From positions 248,001-312,000 of the forward strand of contig NBIV01000043.1 of NCBI GenBank assembly GCA_003194525.1: 64,000 bases of DNA, written 5' to 3'. Below, piece after piece: positions 52,587 to 62,902 of this stretch. The first letter of the stretch is position 1. Each line of letters starts with the position of its first letter. Under the pieces are notes generated by a model that had not been told where the DNA came from, searched no databases, and saw only the letters and a list, made by a program, of their open reading frames with translations. The position numbers and the translations under genes were made by a program. Origin of the DNA: Gracilariopsis chorda (Eukaryota; Rhodophyta; Florideophyceae; Gracilariales; Gracilariaceae).

Positions 52587-53513
52587 TCAGTTTTCCAGAA
52601 TCGTTGATCTTCTTACATATGGGACCAGGCGTCGAGCGTGAATAGGACTCCTGCTTATTTTTCCATGCCTTGAACTTAGAATATAAGCAGGATGCTTAGC
52701 TCTAATGATTGTACAAGGACCGTAGAATTTGGATGTAAACGGGGGCCATTTCTTGGCTTTGTTCATAATTGCCCCTCGAGCTACTAGTACTTCGTTTCCT
52801 ATCTGAAAGACTTTATCCTTAGCATCTCGCTGGGAGTTTGAGTGCTTCAGGGCTCGCGTGGCCCTTTGACGCAAGGCAGACTCTAATTCCACCCCACGAT
52901 GTAAGTCGCTACCGCTTATGACGAGAGCGGACGGGTCATCTTGTGACATGCGTGGGGGAACACCATACAGCAATTCAAATGGAGAAGGCCCGTTCTTCAG
53001 ATGACGGCGCCTGTATCCATACAGTACTTTCTGTAGAACTTCGTCCCAAGGCTCTTGGTACTTAAAGATGCTCTTCGTCATGGACTTCTTTAGAATGCCA
53101 ATCATTCGTTCAGCTCTGCCATTCGGCATTGGTGCATACGCCATCACCGTTTTCCAAGTGATGCCGTGGCGTTTGTTGAATACTGACAGAGCCTTTGCAG
53201 TAAACCTAGTGGCATTATCAGAGATCACAACGCGAGGTGGGCCGAATGGGGTCACGATATTTTCCTTAAGAATTTCAACCACTTCTTTTGCGGTGGATGT
53301 CGGTGTGGCTTTCGCAATCGGCCAACCTGTTACATGTTCTACTCCCACTAACATGAATCGATTTTTCGGGACTGTCTTGGGCAGAGGGCCAGCAAAGTCG
53401 ATAGAAAATGTATGAAATAAGCCCGTCAGGGGGTATCGGAGCGTAGTTCGATACGTCGGAACATGCTTTGCTGACTGGCACCCATCACAACTTTTCACGT
53501 ATTCCGCAAACAT
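52587..53513 (-). CDS. Gypsy-3 unit 3 integrase
   Basis: 308 codons, with small differences such as AYAPMPNGRAERMIG for AYALMPNGRAERMIG. Confidence 0.9.
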   Translation of the reverse strand: MFAEYVKSCDGCQSAKHVPTYRTTLRYPLTGLFHTFSIDFAGPLPKTVPKNRFMLVGVEHVTGWPIAKATPTSTAKEVVEILKENIVTPFGPPRVVISDNATRFTAKALSVFNKRHGITWKTVMAYAPMPNGRAERMIGILKKSMTKSIFKYQEPWDEVLQKVLYGYRRRHLKNGPSPFELLYGVPPRMSQDDPSALVISGSDLHRGVELESALRQRATRALKHSNSQRDAKDKVFQIGNEVLVARGAIMNKAKKWPPFTSKFYGPCTIIRAKHPAYILSSRHGKISRSPIHARRLVPYVRRSTILEN

Positions 53514-55041
53514 GCTTATATACCTCTGGCCACCAGTAACGTTCTAGAACAAATTGCTCGGTACTTTTAACGTCCCAGTGTCCAATATCATCATGAAAAA
53601 TCCTTAAGATCTGTAGTCGCTTTCCTCTCCCGGGTATCACCAAGAGCCCTTTCTTCGTTCTACGAAAGAGTCTTTCGTTCCATAACATATAATTCTTAGC
53701 GTTCCTCTTGATTTTGCAACGAGCAAGGGGATCTTTAGATCTCAATGTCAATCCCAAGATTTAGTTCCCTTTATCAACGAGGAAGTGCTCTAATTCTTCG
53801 AATATCGGTTCTTCCGAAGAAATTGCCATTACGGTTTCATCTGTGTTTTGATCTGCAGATACCTCTATGCGCGACAAGTAATCTGCAACACGATTACTTG
53901 CCCCCGGCCTGTACTTTATCTCAAACTCATATTCCGAAAGAAAATCCATCCATCTTGCAAGTCTCCCGTGGATATCCCGTTTTCTAAACGCATACTGCAA
54001 GGCCTGATGATCAGTAATGGGTGTGAGTGGGAGAGAAAGTAACAAATAAACACGAAACTTTTTCAGCGCAAAGATGAAGGCTAACGCTTCCCGTTCACAG
54101 GCTATATAACGTCTCTCAGTGGCAGTCATCGTACGACTAGCAAAATTTACTGGATGTAACTTGCCTTCTTTCTTCTGGGAAAGGACTGCCCCTATTGAAA
54201 CACTGGATACATCTGTTTCGACAATGAAAGGTTCATCAAAGTCTGGAGACCCTAGCACAGTGGGTTTCACCGGCTTCGCTTTGAGACATAGGAAAGCTTC
54301 TTCCATTTCTTGGGTCCAGTGCCACTTTTTCTTTGGTGATGTGGCCCCATGCAAGGCAGCAGATGCTTCAGCAAACCTAGGTATAAATCGTCGATAGTAA
54401 CTGGCCAATCCAAGGAAACCTCTTAGCTCCGTCGCGGAGGTAGGGTTTGGGGCTTCCTGTATAGCTTTGATCTTCTCTGGGTCCGTCACGATTCCCATCT
54501 TGTCAATGATGTGTCCCAAAAGCTTCACTCGAGGCTGCACCAAAGTACACTTAGTCAGCTTAATCTTCAACCCGTGGGAGGCAGTCCTGTCAATTATTTT
54601 TTCGCAATGCATCAGATGATCCTTTACATTGTCGGAGAAGATTACAACGTCACCCAAGTAGACGCGGACGAAGGATAAGTCTTTCATGACGGCTTCCATC
54701 ATTCTTTGAAATGCGGCAGGTGCATTCATCAATCCGAATGGCATGACTCCAAACTTGAATGTACCGAATCTGCAGATGAAAGTAGTCATCTCTTTGCACT
54801 CCTCGGCCATCTTTACTTTCCAATATCCTGAAAACAAATATAGAGTTGTGAATAATGAGGACCCACTAAGGTCATCAAATATTTCTTCTATGCGTGGTAA
54901 TGGCAATCGATTGTACTTCATTTTGGCATTAAATGCGGGATAATCCACGCAACATCTCGGGCTTCCACCCTTCTTTGTCGCGATCACAATAGGGAACGAC
55001 CAGGCAGAGTATGCTGGTGTGATGATTCCTGCACGAAGCAT
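53485..55041 (-). pseudogene. Gypsy-3 unit 3 reverse transcriptase and RNase H (fossil)
   Basis: Same domain order as units 1 and 2, and close to unit 2 in sequence. This copy is not fully open. Confidence 0.85.
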
Positions 55042-55297
55042 TTTGTCAATCTCACTCCTTATTAAATCTTTATGTCGCGGTGGGAGACGTCTTGCCCTGA
55101 CCGTTAGAGGTTCTGGATCCTTTAGCTCAAAAGATGCTTGACAGGGACATCAGCAGGTCTGAGGTCCTCCAGGGGCCAAGCAACGGCCTTCGAATCTATA
55201 AGTGTTGAAGAGAGCTGCCTCTGTGCCTGTTCCAAAAGATGCTTGACCTTTGTCGCGAGTACTGCCAATTTTAGGTCTTCTTCCTCTTTGTTCAGGA

Positions 55298-55816
55298 TTA
55301 GCACATGTAGGTCCTCTTCCTCAATATCATTATGTTCATTTCTTCTAAGAGCACGGTAATGTGCCCTTCCCCTTCATCGTCACCATTCATTCTCCGGTGT
55401 GATTCGATCTCCTTTGCTAGAACCACAACCAGCTCTTGATCCTCATCACTTTCAGATCTGGAAGACGCTCGATAGATTTCTGAGTCTGAGGTGAAATCCT
55501 CATTGTCAGTCTCGGATCCTTCCACATCAGGGATGCGTTCATCATACTCGAGATCTAATACGGATTCCTTTTCTTCTATAGTCACGGTCACGGTATGATT
55601 TCCCATATCGATGCAAGCTTGAATGTTCTCTAAGGTCAGGGAACCGATAATCATGTACACCGGTGGGTCATCCGCAACCAGAAAGTTTATCAAGGTCTTT
55701 GATTCACCGAACAATACAGGAACGTCTTTGACGATGCCTCGTACTACACTCGAGCTTCCATCGGCGACTTTAATCTTCCTCGTGGTTGCTTCCGGTGAGA
55801 GCGTAAGTTCTTCCAT
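55298..55816 (-). CDS. Gypsy-3 unit 3 protease-like region and acidic spacer
   Basis: 172 codons, almost identical to unit 2. Confidence 0.6.
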   Translation of the reverse strand: MEELTLSPEATTRKIKVADGSSSVVRGIVKDVPVLFGESKTLINFLVADDPPVYMIIGSLTLENIQACIDMGNHTVTVTIEEKESVLDLEYDERIPDVEGSETDNEDFTSDSEIYRASSRSESDEDQELVVVLAKEIESHRRMNGDDEGEGHITVLLEEMNIMILRKRTYMC

Positions 55817-55980
55817 CAGAGAACTGGAGAGAACGATGGCACTGCTCCTGAGTCTAGCAGTGCGTTAACTTTAGTTCCGAATAGCTTCAAATTCACAACT
55901 TTCAATCTTCTGATACTTCCAGGCTTATCCGCGACAGAAACCTTCTGACTTCTAGCGTTCCTCACAAACAGTTTTTAAAT

Positions 55981-56229
55981 CTATCTTTTTGCCTCTTCCG
56001 CATCTACACGGAGCAGCTGGCCAAACGTGAGACCACCTGAAGCATTTGCCAGCTCGATAAGTACATTGTACCTCCCCACAAAGTCTGAAATTCCATCTTT
56101 TCGGGCCCTCTGGGACTTCTTTCGGTCTGGTTTGCGAAGTTTGGGCTTAACTCTCTTTCGGCTTGGTAGACCTTTCGTGAGGTCAATGACAGGGCCGGAT
56201 TGAGGGTTGAGCAACTCTTCCACGGCCAT
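55981..56229 (-). CDS. Gypsy-3 unit 3 gag-protease spacer
   Basis: 82 codons, identical in translation to unit 2. Confidence 0.4.
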   Translation of the reverse strand: MAVEELLNPQSGPVIDLTKGLPSRKRVKPKLRKPDRKKSQRARKDGISDFVGRYNVLIELANASGGLTFGQLLRVDAEEAKR

Positions 56230-56421
56230 CCTACCCGTCTTTGGCTGCTTTGGCAGTGCCCTGCCTTCAGCGTCTCTCTTCGTAGCGTTGAAAGTCTATT
56301 CTTCTACAACTTCTTCCGTCACTATCCCCACCATATACTCTTTATCCTTTCCAGAGTCTTTCGGTTTGTCTCCTTCTACTTTCATATGTGTGTCACTAGC
56401 GGCAATGGCGGTTTCTGGCAT

Positions 56422-56634
56422 CTACGGTTTTGACCAACACGTAGCTTCTGAGTGCCCTATCTTCCCACATCGTGGGCATCTAGTATTCCGGTGAGGATTT
56501 TTGACACAGCGGTTTGCGCCATATCCCGGCTTCTGAAAGAATGAACAGACACGAATATTGCTCTCCTCGTTCGAAGTTTGTTTCTTCTTAACCAAAAGAG
56601 TAAGTTCCGCTACCTGAGATGTGAGGTCTTCCAC
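56422..56634 (-). CDS. Gypsy-3 unit 3 gag zinc knuckles
   Basis: 70 codons. One residue next to the first knuckle His differs (PGYGANRC), and the second knuckle is intact. Confidence 0.8.
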   Translation of the reverse strand: MEDLTSQVAELTLLVKKKQTSNEESNIRVCSFFQKPGYGANRCVKNPHRNTRCPRCGKIGHSEATCWSKP

Positions 56635-56646
56635 CTTATTTTCCAG

Positions 56647-57219
56647 TTACTCCACGGTTTGTTCGGGACGACGGAGAATTCTCGTAACGTGTAGTCGCTT
56701 ACCTTCTCCCTTCCCCTTCCCAATATAGGCTTCACTGAAAGTTTCTCGGCAACGAACGTAGTCCCGAATGGTACGCTTGAGTGACTTGTAGTGACTTGTA
56801 CCTCTCAACAACACGTATTGAGCCAGGTCCATATGTTCCATAACTGCGTTTCTTAGCAGTACAAACTTAGCTTCATCGTTGAAGTTAGCGTTCTTGAAAG
56901 CCACATCCATATCCGTCAGAGAACAAGCCATGTCCAATGGACGGAGCCTACAATTCATGGCTCTTCGTATGTACTCTTCCTTACTGATCACTTCAGAAAA
57001 CTCTTCAATCATGACTTGCTTCACAGTGGCGTAATCATATGCTTCTTCGATTAACTGTCCCTCGTATGCGTAGGTTTCGTAATAGAAGTCAAACGCTTTT
57101 CCCGTCAAACACGGCAAGAGCTGCGTTGCTTTTTCAGAATCATTGGCACCTTTCGCTACAACATTGTCAAAGAAAAAGAAGAACTTGACTACATCTGAGT
57201 CAGGTTCACCATTAAACAC
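56647..57219 (-). CDS. Gypsy-3 unit 3 gag capsid region
   Basis: 190 codons, as in units 1 and 2. Confidence 0.75.
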   Translation of the reverse strand: MFNGEPDSDVVKFFFFFDNVVAKGANDSEKATQLLPCLTGKAFDFYYETYAYEGQLIEEAYDYATVKQVMIEEFSEVISKEEYIRRAMNCRLRPLDMACSLTDMDVAFKNANFNDEAKFVLLRNAVMEHMDLAQYVLLRGTSHYKSLKRTIRDYVRCRETFSEAYIGKGKGEGKRLHVTRILRRPEQTVE

Positions 57220-57253
57220 TATTGCTGGGGACGACGACAGTGTTCTAAGAAGT

Positions 57254-57271
57254 CCCTTCTCGAGAGTACCA
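57254..57271 (-). other. Gypsy-3 unit 3 primer-binding site
   Basis: Same sequence as in unit 1, adjoining LTR 4. Confidence 0.55.
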
Positions 57272-57910
57272 TGAAAGCAACAAAGTGGCTTGCCTCCGCC
57301 TTCGGATGGGAAGGGGGGAGGGGCTGGCTTTTATTGACTCTGGCCCTCCGGCGAGATCGTTGGAGGGCCAATCAGACATCTTCATAGAGACTGGCGTGCC
57401 ATGCGCGCCGGTCAGGTACGTCCACGTGGACAACCTCTGCAGTCCACCTCCAAAGCCGTCCCCACGGGCTGCTATATCAGCGCTCCTTTCTTTTTCTTGC
57501 TTTCCTCCTCTCTCCCGTCATCCCGACATCATCTCGCGTTCTTGCCTAGCCCGAACGCGCCATCGTCGCACTGCCTACTCCTACCCTGCGCTTTGTACCC
57601 TGCACCCTGCGCTAAATCTGTCTCCTCCTTGCGCTCTGCGCCCTGTGCCACATCTGTCTCCGCCTTGCGCCCTGCACCACCACCTTCCGCCTTCCGGCAC
57701 AACATTGGGGCCAGCGCACACATCTTCTTGAACAAGGCTTCAGAAACGGTTACTTCGTCTAGCGGTTACTTATCCTGGTTAATAAAGGGTGCTGTAAGCC
57801 TACTATAAGTCACGTTTGCATTAATTGAGATGTACTAAACTGGGGTTTCAGTCCCCTAGTATACTCTTATTACAAGCTGACTTGTAGTATTAAAGTAACC
57901 AAGAGAATCA
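57272..57910 (-). repeat. Gypsy-3 LTR 4
   Basis: 639 bp. The last 100 or so bases carry more substitutions than LTRs 2 and 3, although the LTR is followed by the same antisense sequence. Confidence 0.9.
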
Positions 57911-58272
57911 AAAAGGCTCGTACGAAGCCCACCGCTAAAAAGACGGTATGCGAAGCCCCTCCACACTATCATATTGGAATGAAAGGCATAAAAATTATTC
58001 CATTCAACCCCAGGAATAATCTTCTCTTGAAGTTCTCTCGACGTGGTGATGTGGAGAACGTGAAGATTCTGGACGGCCAGATAGGGCTATGTCAATTTTT
58101 TATACGTTGCTCCAACGGCAATGAAAGTTAGTTCACGAGAGAAGAGTTCTGGCAACTTCTAAATCCGCATATTCTTATGTTCCTTGAAGACTCCCCATGG
58201 GAGGAGCTTTCTTTCAATGATCTCTACCGTTTAGGGCTGACGCTTTCCGTGAAGGACAATGTCGATTACAGA
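57911..58272 (+). pseudogene. Gypsy-3 unit 4, truncated antisense frame (fossil)
   Basis: It is colinear with the first 360 bp of the antisense region of other units, then stops at 58272 (after GTCGATTACAG) against unrelated sequence. No pol or LTR of this unit follows. Confidence 0.85.
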
Positions 58273-58432
58273 AGTAATTTATGGGCTCGGTAGCACGAAG
58301 ATTTGATCGAACATGCAACTGCGACCGATCTTTTTACATCTTTGCTGTTGCATCAGCAACCAATCCTCTGGATAGTATACCACTTGGAAACTTTTGCCCG
58401 TCTACAACTCCCAGTCTTTGTGATCACTGAAA

Positions 58433-59782
58433 TCATTCCTCATGAACACCAAACGTGCGGCAAACAGGAAATTTCAACTCTCCATAATAATACTCTCTAT
58501 GACTTTCCTCCGCTTGTTCGAATATATCAACGGAAGATATTACTGACTCCACACTGGAAACCTCATCAATAAGAAGCAACAGTTCCCGGAGCCTTTCTAT
58601 ACTCTCATATTCTTTCCAGTATTCCAGATAGAAATCAAAATCGAAATCGTTGAACTCGTATCCACACTGAATGGGTAGCAATACAACATCAAGAAATGGG
58701 AACGATACTTGCGTATAAAACATGTCAATGAACGTGCACTTCTCATCTCTTAAAATCGTGTTAACCGATTCCACGTCCCCATTCACAACGGCCAACGGCA
58801 CCTTGTACCCGTCTATCTTATCGAACAACCGTTCCAAGTACCTCCGGTATTCGTCCTTGTACTCGACTTCATCAGTGTAGCGCTCCAACTGTTCTTCGTT
58901 CATTCTCTCTCGTTGCGCTTTGAACCACAAAGGATTCTCCATTACCTGGTCAACCGCTGCTTTCAGCGCTTTCCCATCTACTTTTGCGACGCCTCGTTCC
59001 ACCAGCTCCTGAACGTGTGATACAGATTTTTTCTGCACCTCTGCCCAATAACATGTCACTCGCTTCGCCATATCCAAATCGGTCTCGAACAATTCGTACG
59101 GGAGGGTCTTTCCGTAGTCTCGCATGAGCATCCAACCTCGCTCCATGTCCACCGCCAACGGTTTGTTGAACGTTTCCGGCATTACCTCAGCAAGTGCGCA
59201 TGTCACTCCCACTTCATTCCACCACCTCATGCGCTTCGAACATTTCATGTAGAAGAGCGTCCCCGACCTCACTCTCACCTTTAACACGCAACTGCCCAGC
59301 CCATGTTGAAGCTTCTCGATACTCTCCACCTCCTCCCCAAAATCGCTCAAGTTTCTCTTGATCCACGTACTTGCGCTCTCAAACCAACCCGCACCGGAGA
59401 AGGAGTACAACCGCTCACCGTTCACCTCCAGCCCATGCACCTTGTACTTTTTCAGATACTCTCTAACGGTTTCAGATGGAGGAACAAGCGCGACTTTGTC
59501 AGCAGCAGACTGTGTCACCCATTTGCAGTTCTTTGGAGCCTTTGTGCTCCGTTCGCCAAGCACTTCAAACACAATGAGTGTCTGCCACGATTCTTCAAAA
59601 GACCAGCATTCCACGCGTAGGAAATTCAGTTTTAAGTCGTGCTTTAGTTTCATTTGAACCTGATCAAGAACGTCTCTGAGATAATGCGTCACGGTGCCAC
59701 TGTATGGGATTGTGGGAAGCTGACTATTGCTTTCGACCAAGAAAGAATGGTCGCTTGGGCGAGCAACAATAAGGTAGTACAT
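58433..59782 (-). CDS. APH-fold phosphotransferase with N-terminal Nudix-like domain
   Basis: The start is the ATG at 59782 (MYYLIVARPSDHSFLVE); the frame is open upstream to 59845 but only from a GTG. 449 residues. The first 120 or so residues look like the Nudix-like domain found before some APH kinases (beta-rich, with LRVECWSFEESW and LIVFEVLGE, no Nudix box). The rest fits the aminoglycoside/choline kinase fold: WMLMRDYGKTLPYE hinge region, the catalytic loop NGDVESVNTIL (usually HGDxxxxN) near 360, then CTFIDMF for the metal-binding Asp. Asp and Asn of the loop are present; the leading His is Asn. The substrate cannot be told. It ends about 160 bp from the broken edge of the gypsy array. 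Best host-gene candidate in the window. Confidence 0.75.
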   Translation of the reverse strand: MYYLIVARPSDHSFLVESNSQLPTIPYSGTVTHYLRDVLDQVQMKLKHDLKLNFLRVECWSFEESWQTLIVFEVLGERSTKAPKNCKWVTQSAADKVALVPPSETVREYLKKYKVHGLEVNGERLYSFSGAGWFESASTWIKRNLSDFGEEVESIEKLQHGLGSCVLKVRVRSGTLFYMKCSKRMRWWNEVGVTCALAEVMPETFNKPLAVDMERGWMLMRDYGKTLPYELFETDLDMAKRVTCYWAEVQKKSVSHVQELVERGVAKVDGKALKAAVDQVMENPLWFKAQRERMNEEQLERYTDEVEYKDEYRRYLERLFDKIDGYKVPLAVVNGDVESVNTILRDEKCTFIDMFYTQVSFPFLDVVLLPIQCGYEFNDFDFDFYLEYWKEYESIERLRELLLLIDEVSSVESVISSVDIFEQAEESHREYYYGELKFPVCRTFGVHEE

Positions 59783-60263
59783 TATCGATAGTGCGTACGA
59801 TCCAATGGACTGCTGCCGAAGTGGTTGCTGTCTTGATGAATGCACACAAGAGAACGAAGTAATAAGCGTATTGACTTGACGCCAAACAGATCCTTCTGGT
59901 TCGATGCAAAGCAGGCACGATATGAAGCAGAATGTTGATAGCTCTTGGATGCGTCGACGGCTGAACTGTCGTTGGTGATCGCGGGAAGAATAACTTTAAA
60001 GAGAACAGCACTTGTTCAACAGCTGTTCTCTGATGATGAATACTTCGGCACTTCAGTGATTCAAAAATTCGAAATGTTGCGTGCAAGGATGTCACCAGCT
60101 CCGTAAAGGGACGAGCCAAACCCAAGTCAACATACCGCACTCTGTCGACGACGCACCACACTTCACGCGGCCACGCCGCACCTTCGTCAACAATACACCA
60201 TCGGTCCAAGGGCTCGATGGCAGTCACAAGAGGCGGGCGTCGCAGCCGGGCTGTGTGTGCCAT
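59724..60263 (-). CDS. Hypothetical open frame upstream of the phosphotransferase
   Basis: This 179-codon frame starts with ATG and overlaps the phosphotransferase start by about 60 bp in another frame. The N-terminal half (WPREVWCVVDRVRYVDLG, ARPFTELVTSLHATF) looks more protein-like than the second half. It may be a leader exon, 5' UTR or chance. No family recognised. Confidence 0.2.
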   Translation of the reverse strand: MAHTARLRRPPLVTAIEPLDRWCIVDEGAAWPREVWCVVDRVRYVDLGLARPFTELVTSLHATFRIFESLKCRSIHHQRTAVEQVLFSLKLFFPRSPTTVQPSTHPRAINILLHIVPALHRTRRICLASSQYAYYFVLLCAFIKTATTSAAVHWIVRTIDNVLPYCCSPKRPFFLGRKQ

Positions 60264-60475
60264 CCTGCCGAACTTTTGCAGTCTTTGATCGCACTAACCG
60301 ACAGCCGTCTTTCATTCGATACCTCAAAGACGGTTGTACGAGAAAATGTCACGAGAGAAGGCCTATACCGAGTTCTTTGTGAGCAGTTTGTTGTGTTCAT
60401 GGAGGTTTATTCCAAACGTATAGGACACGGCAGGTCTCTTGCTTCTTCGTTACCAATTGCGAGTGCTGGCGTTTC
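60264..60475. other. Spacer
   Basis: No feature recognised. Confidence 0.3.
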
Positions 60476-60554
60476 ATGATAGAGAAGGCTTTTTCTTTCG
60501 TAGCAAGTTTTACTGTGTCCTCGGAAGTAGGCATATCGCCCACGAAAAACAACA

Positions 60555-61177
60555 ATCACAACAGCACTGAACCAGCGCTGCTCGCTGCAACATCACTGCT
60601 TGCGGTGACCGGTGCTGTCGGAACTGGCGCATTGCCCTTTCCGTGGACCGCCGCGTCATCCAACATTCAGCAACAAACCCATCTCCGGGAACGTGCAGGC
60701 GAATCAAAGGAGGTCGCACCAGCACTACTTGCTGCTGCTGTGGCTTCCGACGCACACTATTTACGTCCCAGACGGCAACGCATGTGCGGTGAAAGCGTCG
60801 CAGGCTCCTGAGTATTGGAGTACCATATCCGCGCGGTCCTTACTCTCTCGTACCACAACCCACCTCCTTTTCGACAGCCATGTAACAGCACCACTCTCAC
60901 CCGCATCTGCGATGGGCTGGCTTTCCGTACCCGCCCGATCTGCAGCTACTGGTTCTCCGAATTCCACACCAGTGCCATCCGTACCACCATCCCCGTCACC
61001 TGCCACCTCCGTGTTTGCTCTAACGGACACGACACAACTTGATTCTACTGTATGGCCTTTGTCATTACCCGAGTGTTCCATTTTCTTAGTGGTGTCTCCT
61101 TTGCAAAGTATTTTGGGATACGAAGAACAAGTTGGCAACATTGCGTGACACGGACCCTTCCAAAGCTGACAATACAA
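60555..61177 (-). pseudogene. Decayed paralog of the 63.4-63.9 kb gene
   Basis: The minus strand reads AGDGDGGTDGTGVEFGEPVA near 61.0 kb and APVTASSDVAASSAGS near 60.6 kb. The 63-kb copy has VDGDKDGSKESTGVAFQEPD and LPATTSSDAAVNSALG in the same order. There is no ATG start and the parts lie in different frames, so this copy is probably dead. A plus-strand frame (60476-60811, ATG start) overlaps and also aligns with the plus strand of the other copy, so the coding strand is not certain. Confidence 0.45.
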
Positions 61178-61179
61178 TA

Positions 61180-62144
61180 CCGTAAATTTCGTGGACTTGT
61201 ATCGATGTAACTTCCCACGAGCTTGCAGTGTTCAGATGACGAACAGTAGGGAGCGGAGCTGAGCGCCGGCACAATCCATGTCAGCAAAAGGTACTCACTG
61301 CGAAGCTAGAAGGCTAACCCTTTACCCCTGGTAAAGTTTAACAGATACAGGCAGGACCAGCAGCTGTGCGAAGTGTACTGGGGGGTTGCCTCGGGAGCTT
61401 ACGGTAGGAAGGCTACCCTGCACAGCATGAAGCGTGATTTCATACCACGAGAGCCCTGGGACCCTTCGGATGGCCACCTTCTGAAACGCGCATGCTTGAA
61501 AAAGGCAACTACGTGTAGTGGGACTAGTGACATGAAACGAGAATGACGATACTATATGCGAACGCAAAGAAGCTTCAGCTTGCTCCTGCTACTCCGCCTG
61601 GCAGTTTCTTCTCCCAAAGCTCGCATTGCAGCCTTGTTTTCTTGTGTTCCGCTCAACAAACACTCAAGTAAAATGCGGTGATCATTCACCGCATGGGTTA
61701 CGAAGGAGACACCGCTGTGCAAGGACACTTGTGCGTCAGCGCCAGGCATTTGAAGTTAAGTAGTGGGGCGTCCCAAGACTCGCGATTAAAGCAGTTAAAC
61801 TAATGTTTCTTAAGAGTGTGGTACTTCAATGTCAACCAAGAGAAATAGGTTTTGGCGTCTCCGGAAGAGATTGGAAGTGTACCAAAGCCTCGCAAAGAGG
61901 CGAAGTCGCCCGTCAAGCCGTAAACGGAAAACCGCAGTTCATAGCTCTGCGTTCTTCTTCAAGTTTGTCGCCGCTGCAAGGTTGCCGTAACGCGGGTGCC
62001 AACTGTAACTGCAAAGGTGCGAAGGTACAAAGGTACTGAAAACATGGTGAATCCGGGGCGTGAAAACAGTGAATCAAATGAAAGAACGAGATTTATTCAA
62101 CAAATCGTGAGCAGTCTGAGATCTGAAATTCCCTGACCTCCAGA
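61180..62144. other. Spacer without a recognisable gene
   Basis: Only short frames on both strands; no repeat or motif recognised. Confidence 0.3.
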
Positions 62145-62554
62145 AGGTACAGTACTCGTCTGTCCACTTTCTTTCCGTTTAGCTCTGAGAGAGCTGGCGA
62201 TCCCCTGGGAACGCGGAAACGGATGAACCGCGCGTTGTAAGGTATGAAGTCGATGCTAAGGTTCATCGCTGTGGTGAGGAACATGACATGAATACATCGT
62301 CCTATCTAAGGATAAGAGTTTGCTTCACACGGCAGAGCTGCTGAGGTGAAATCCGATTCAAGGTCTCGTGAGCGACGGGATAGCTTTCGGAATTTTTTGC
62401 AGGTGTTCTTCATTTAGGTTATTCTCTGCAATTGACTCTTCTACGTTGCTGTTTGGAGATTGCGTCACTCGAAGACGTCTGTTGGCGCATGCATGTGCAC
62501 TTTTCCCCGTTTCCTTTTCGCACAGCCTGGAATTATCTCAATGGCTACGTTGGA
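62145..62554. repeat. Dispersed repeat R, right copy
   Basis: Partner of 36660-37068, in the same orientation. The minus-strand peptide MFLTTAMNLSIDFIPYNA runs on through ALSELNGKKVDRRVLYLLE here. The sequence continues past GGCTAC into GTTGGACTGC, showing an uninterrupted version of the site where the array LTR sits in the left copy. Confidence 0.8.
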
Positions 62555-62902
62555 CTGCTGTGCTGCGTAACCGCATCTTCACCTACAAATACAAATGAAT
62601 AACGATGCTTCGGTTTACGACTCAAAGGCCCTTATTAGGGATGCTCACCTACCCTCCTTCCCAAATACCAAGACGACTGCAGTCCACTGCTGTCCGCTGC
62701 TGGCCACCGAATATGCTTAGCGTGCTTCACTTGCAGTAGGTCCCACCATCTCTTCATTCTCCACAACCTGCGCTTCTACCAGTTCTATATCGGCGCCCAC
62801 CCAGATGTTTCGCTCTTTCTCTTCCTGTGCGCCTAGTGCTCACGCATCCTCGGGCAGGAGGCACAAAAACTGCGGCGATGGCGTTTGAAACCACCGGTTG
62901 GG
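62555..62902. other. Spacer
   Basis: No gene or repeat recognised. Confidence 0.3.

Larger units (their letters stand above)
37069..58272 (-). mobile_element. Gypsy-3 tandem array: four LTRs, three full and one partial internal regions
   Basis: LTRs at 37069, 43826, 50549 and 57272 alternate with internal regions at a 6722-6723-bp period. Each internal region reads, on the minus strand, gag, zinc knuckles, protease, RT-RNase H and integrase, and on the plus strand an antisense frame beside the 3' LTR. Units differ by few substitutions. About five reading-frame interruptions per unit recur in every unit, so the copies share a common, already interrupted ancestor unless the family uses recoding. 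Units 2 and 3 share variants absent from unit 1. The right end stops inside the antisense frame. Confidence 0.9.

Noticed and set aside
36660-62554. The two copies of repeat R as LTRs of one 26-kb element
   Set aside because: They lack TG...CA edges and primer or purine tracts, and a likely host gene lies between them.
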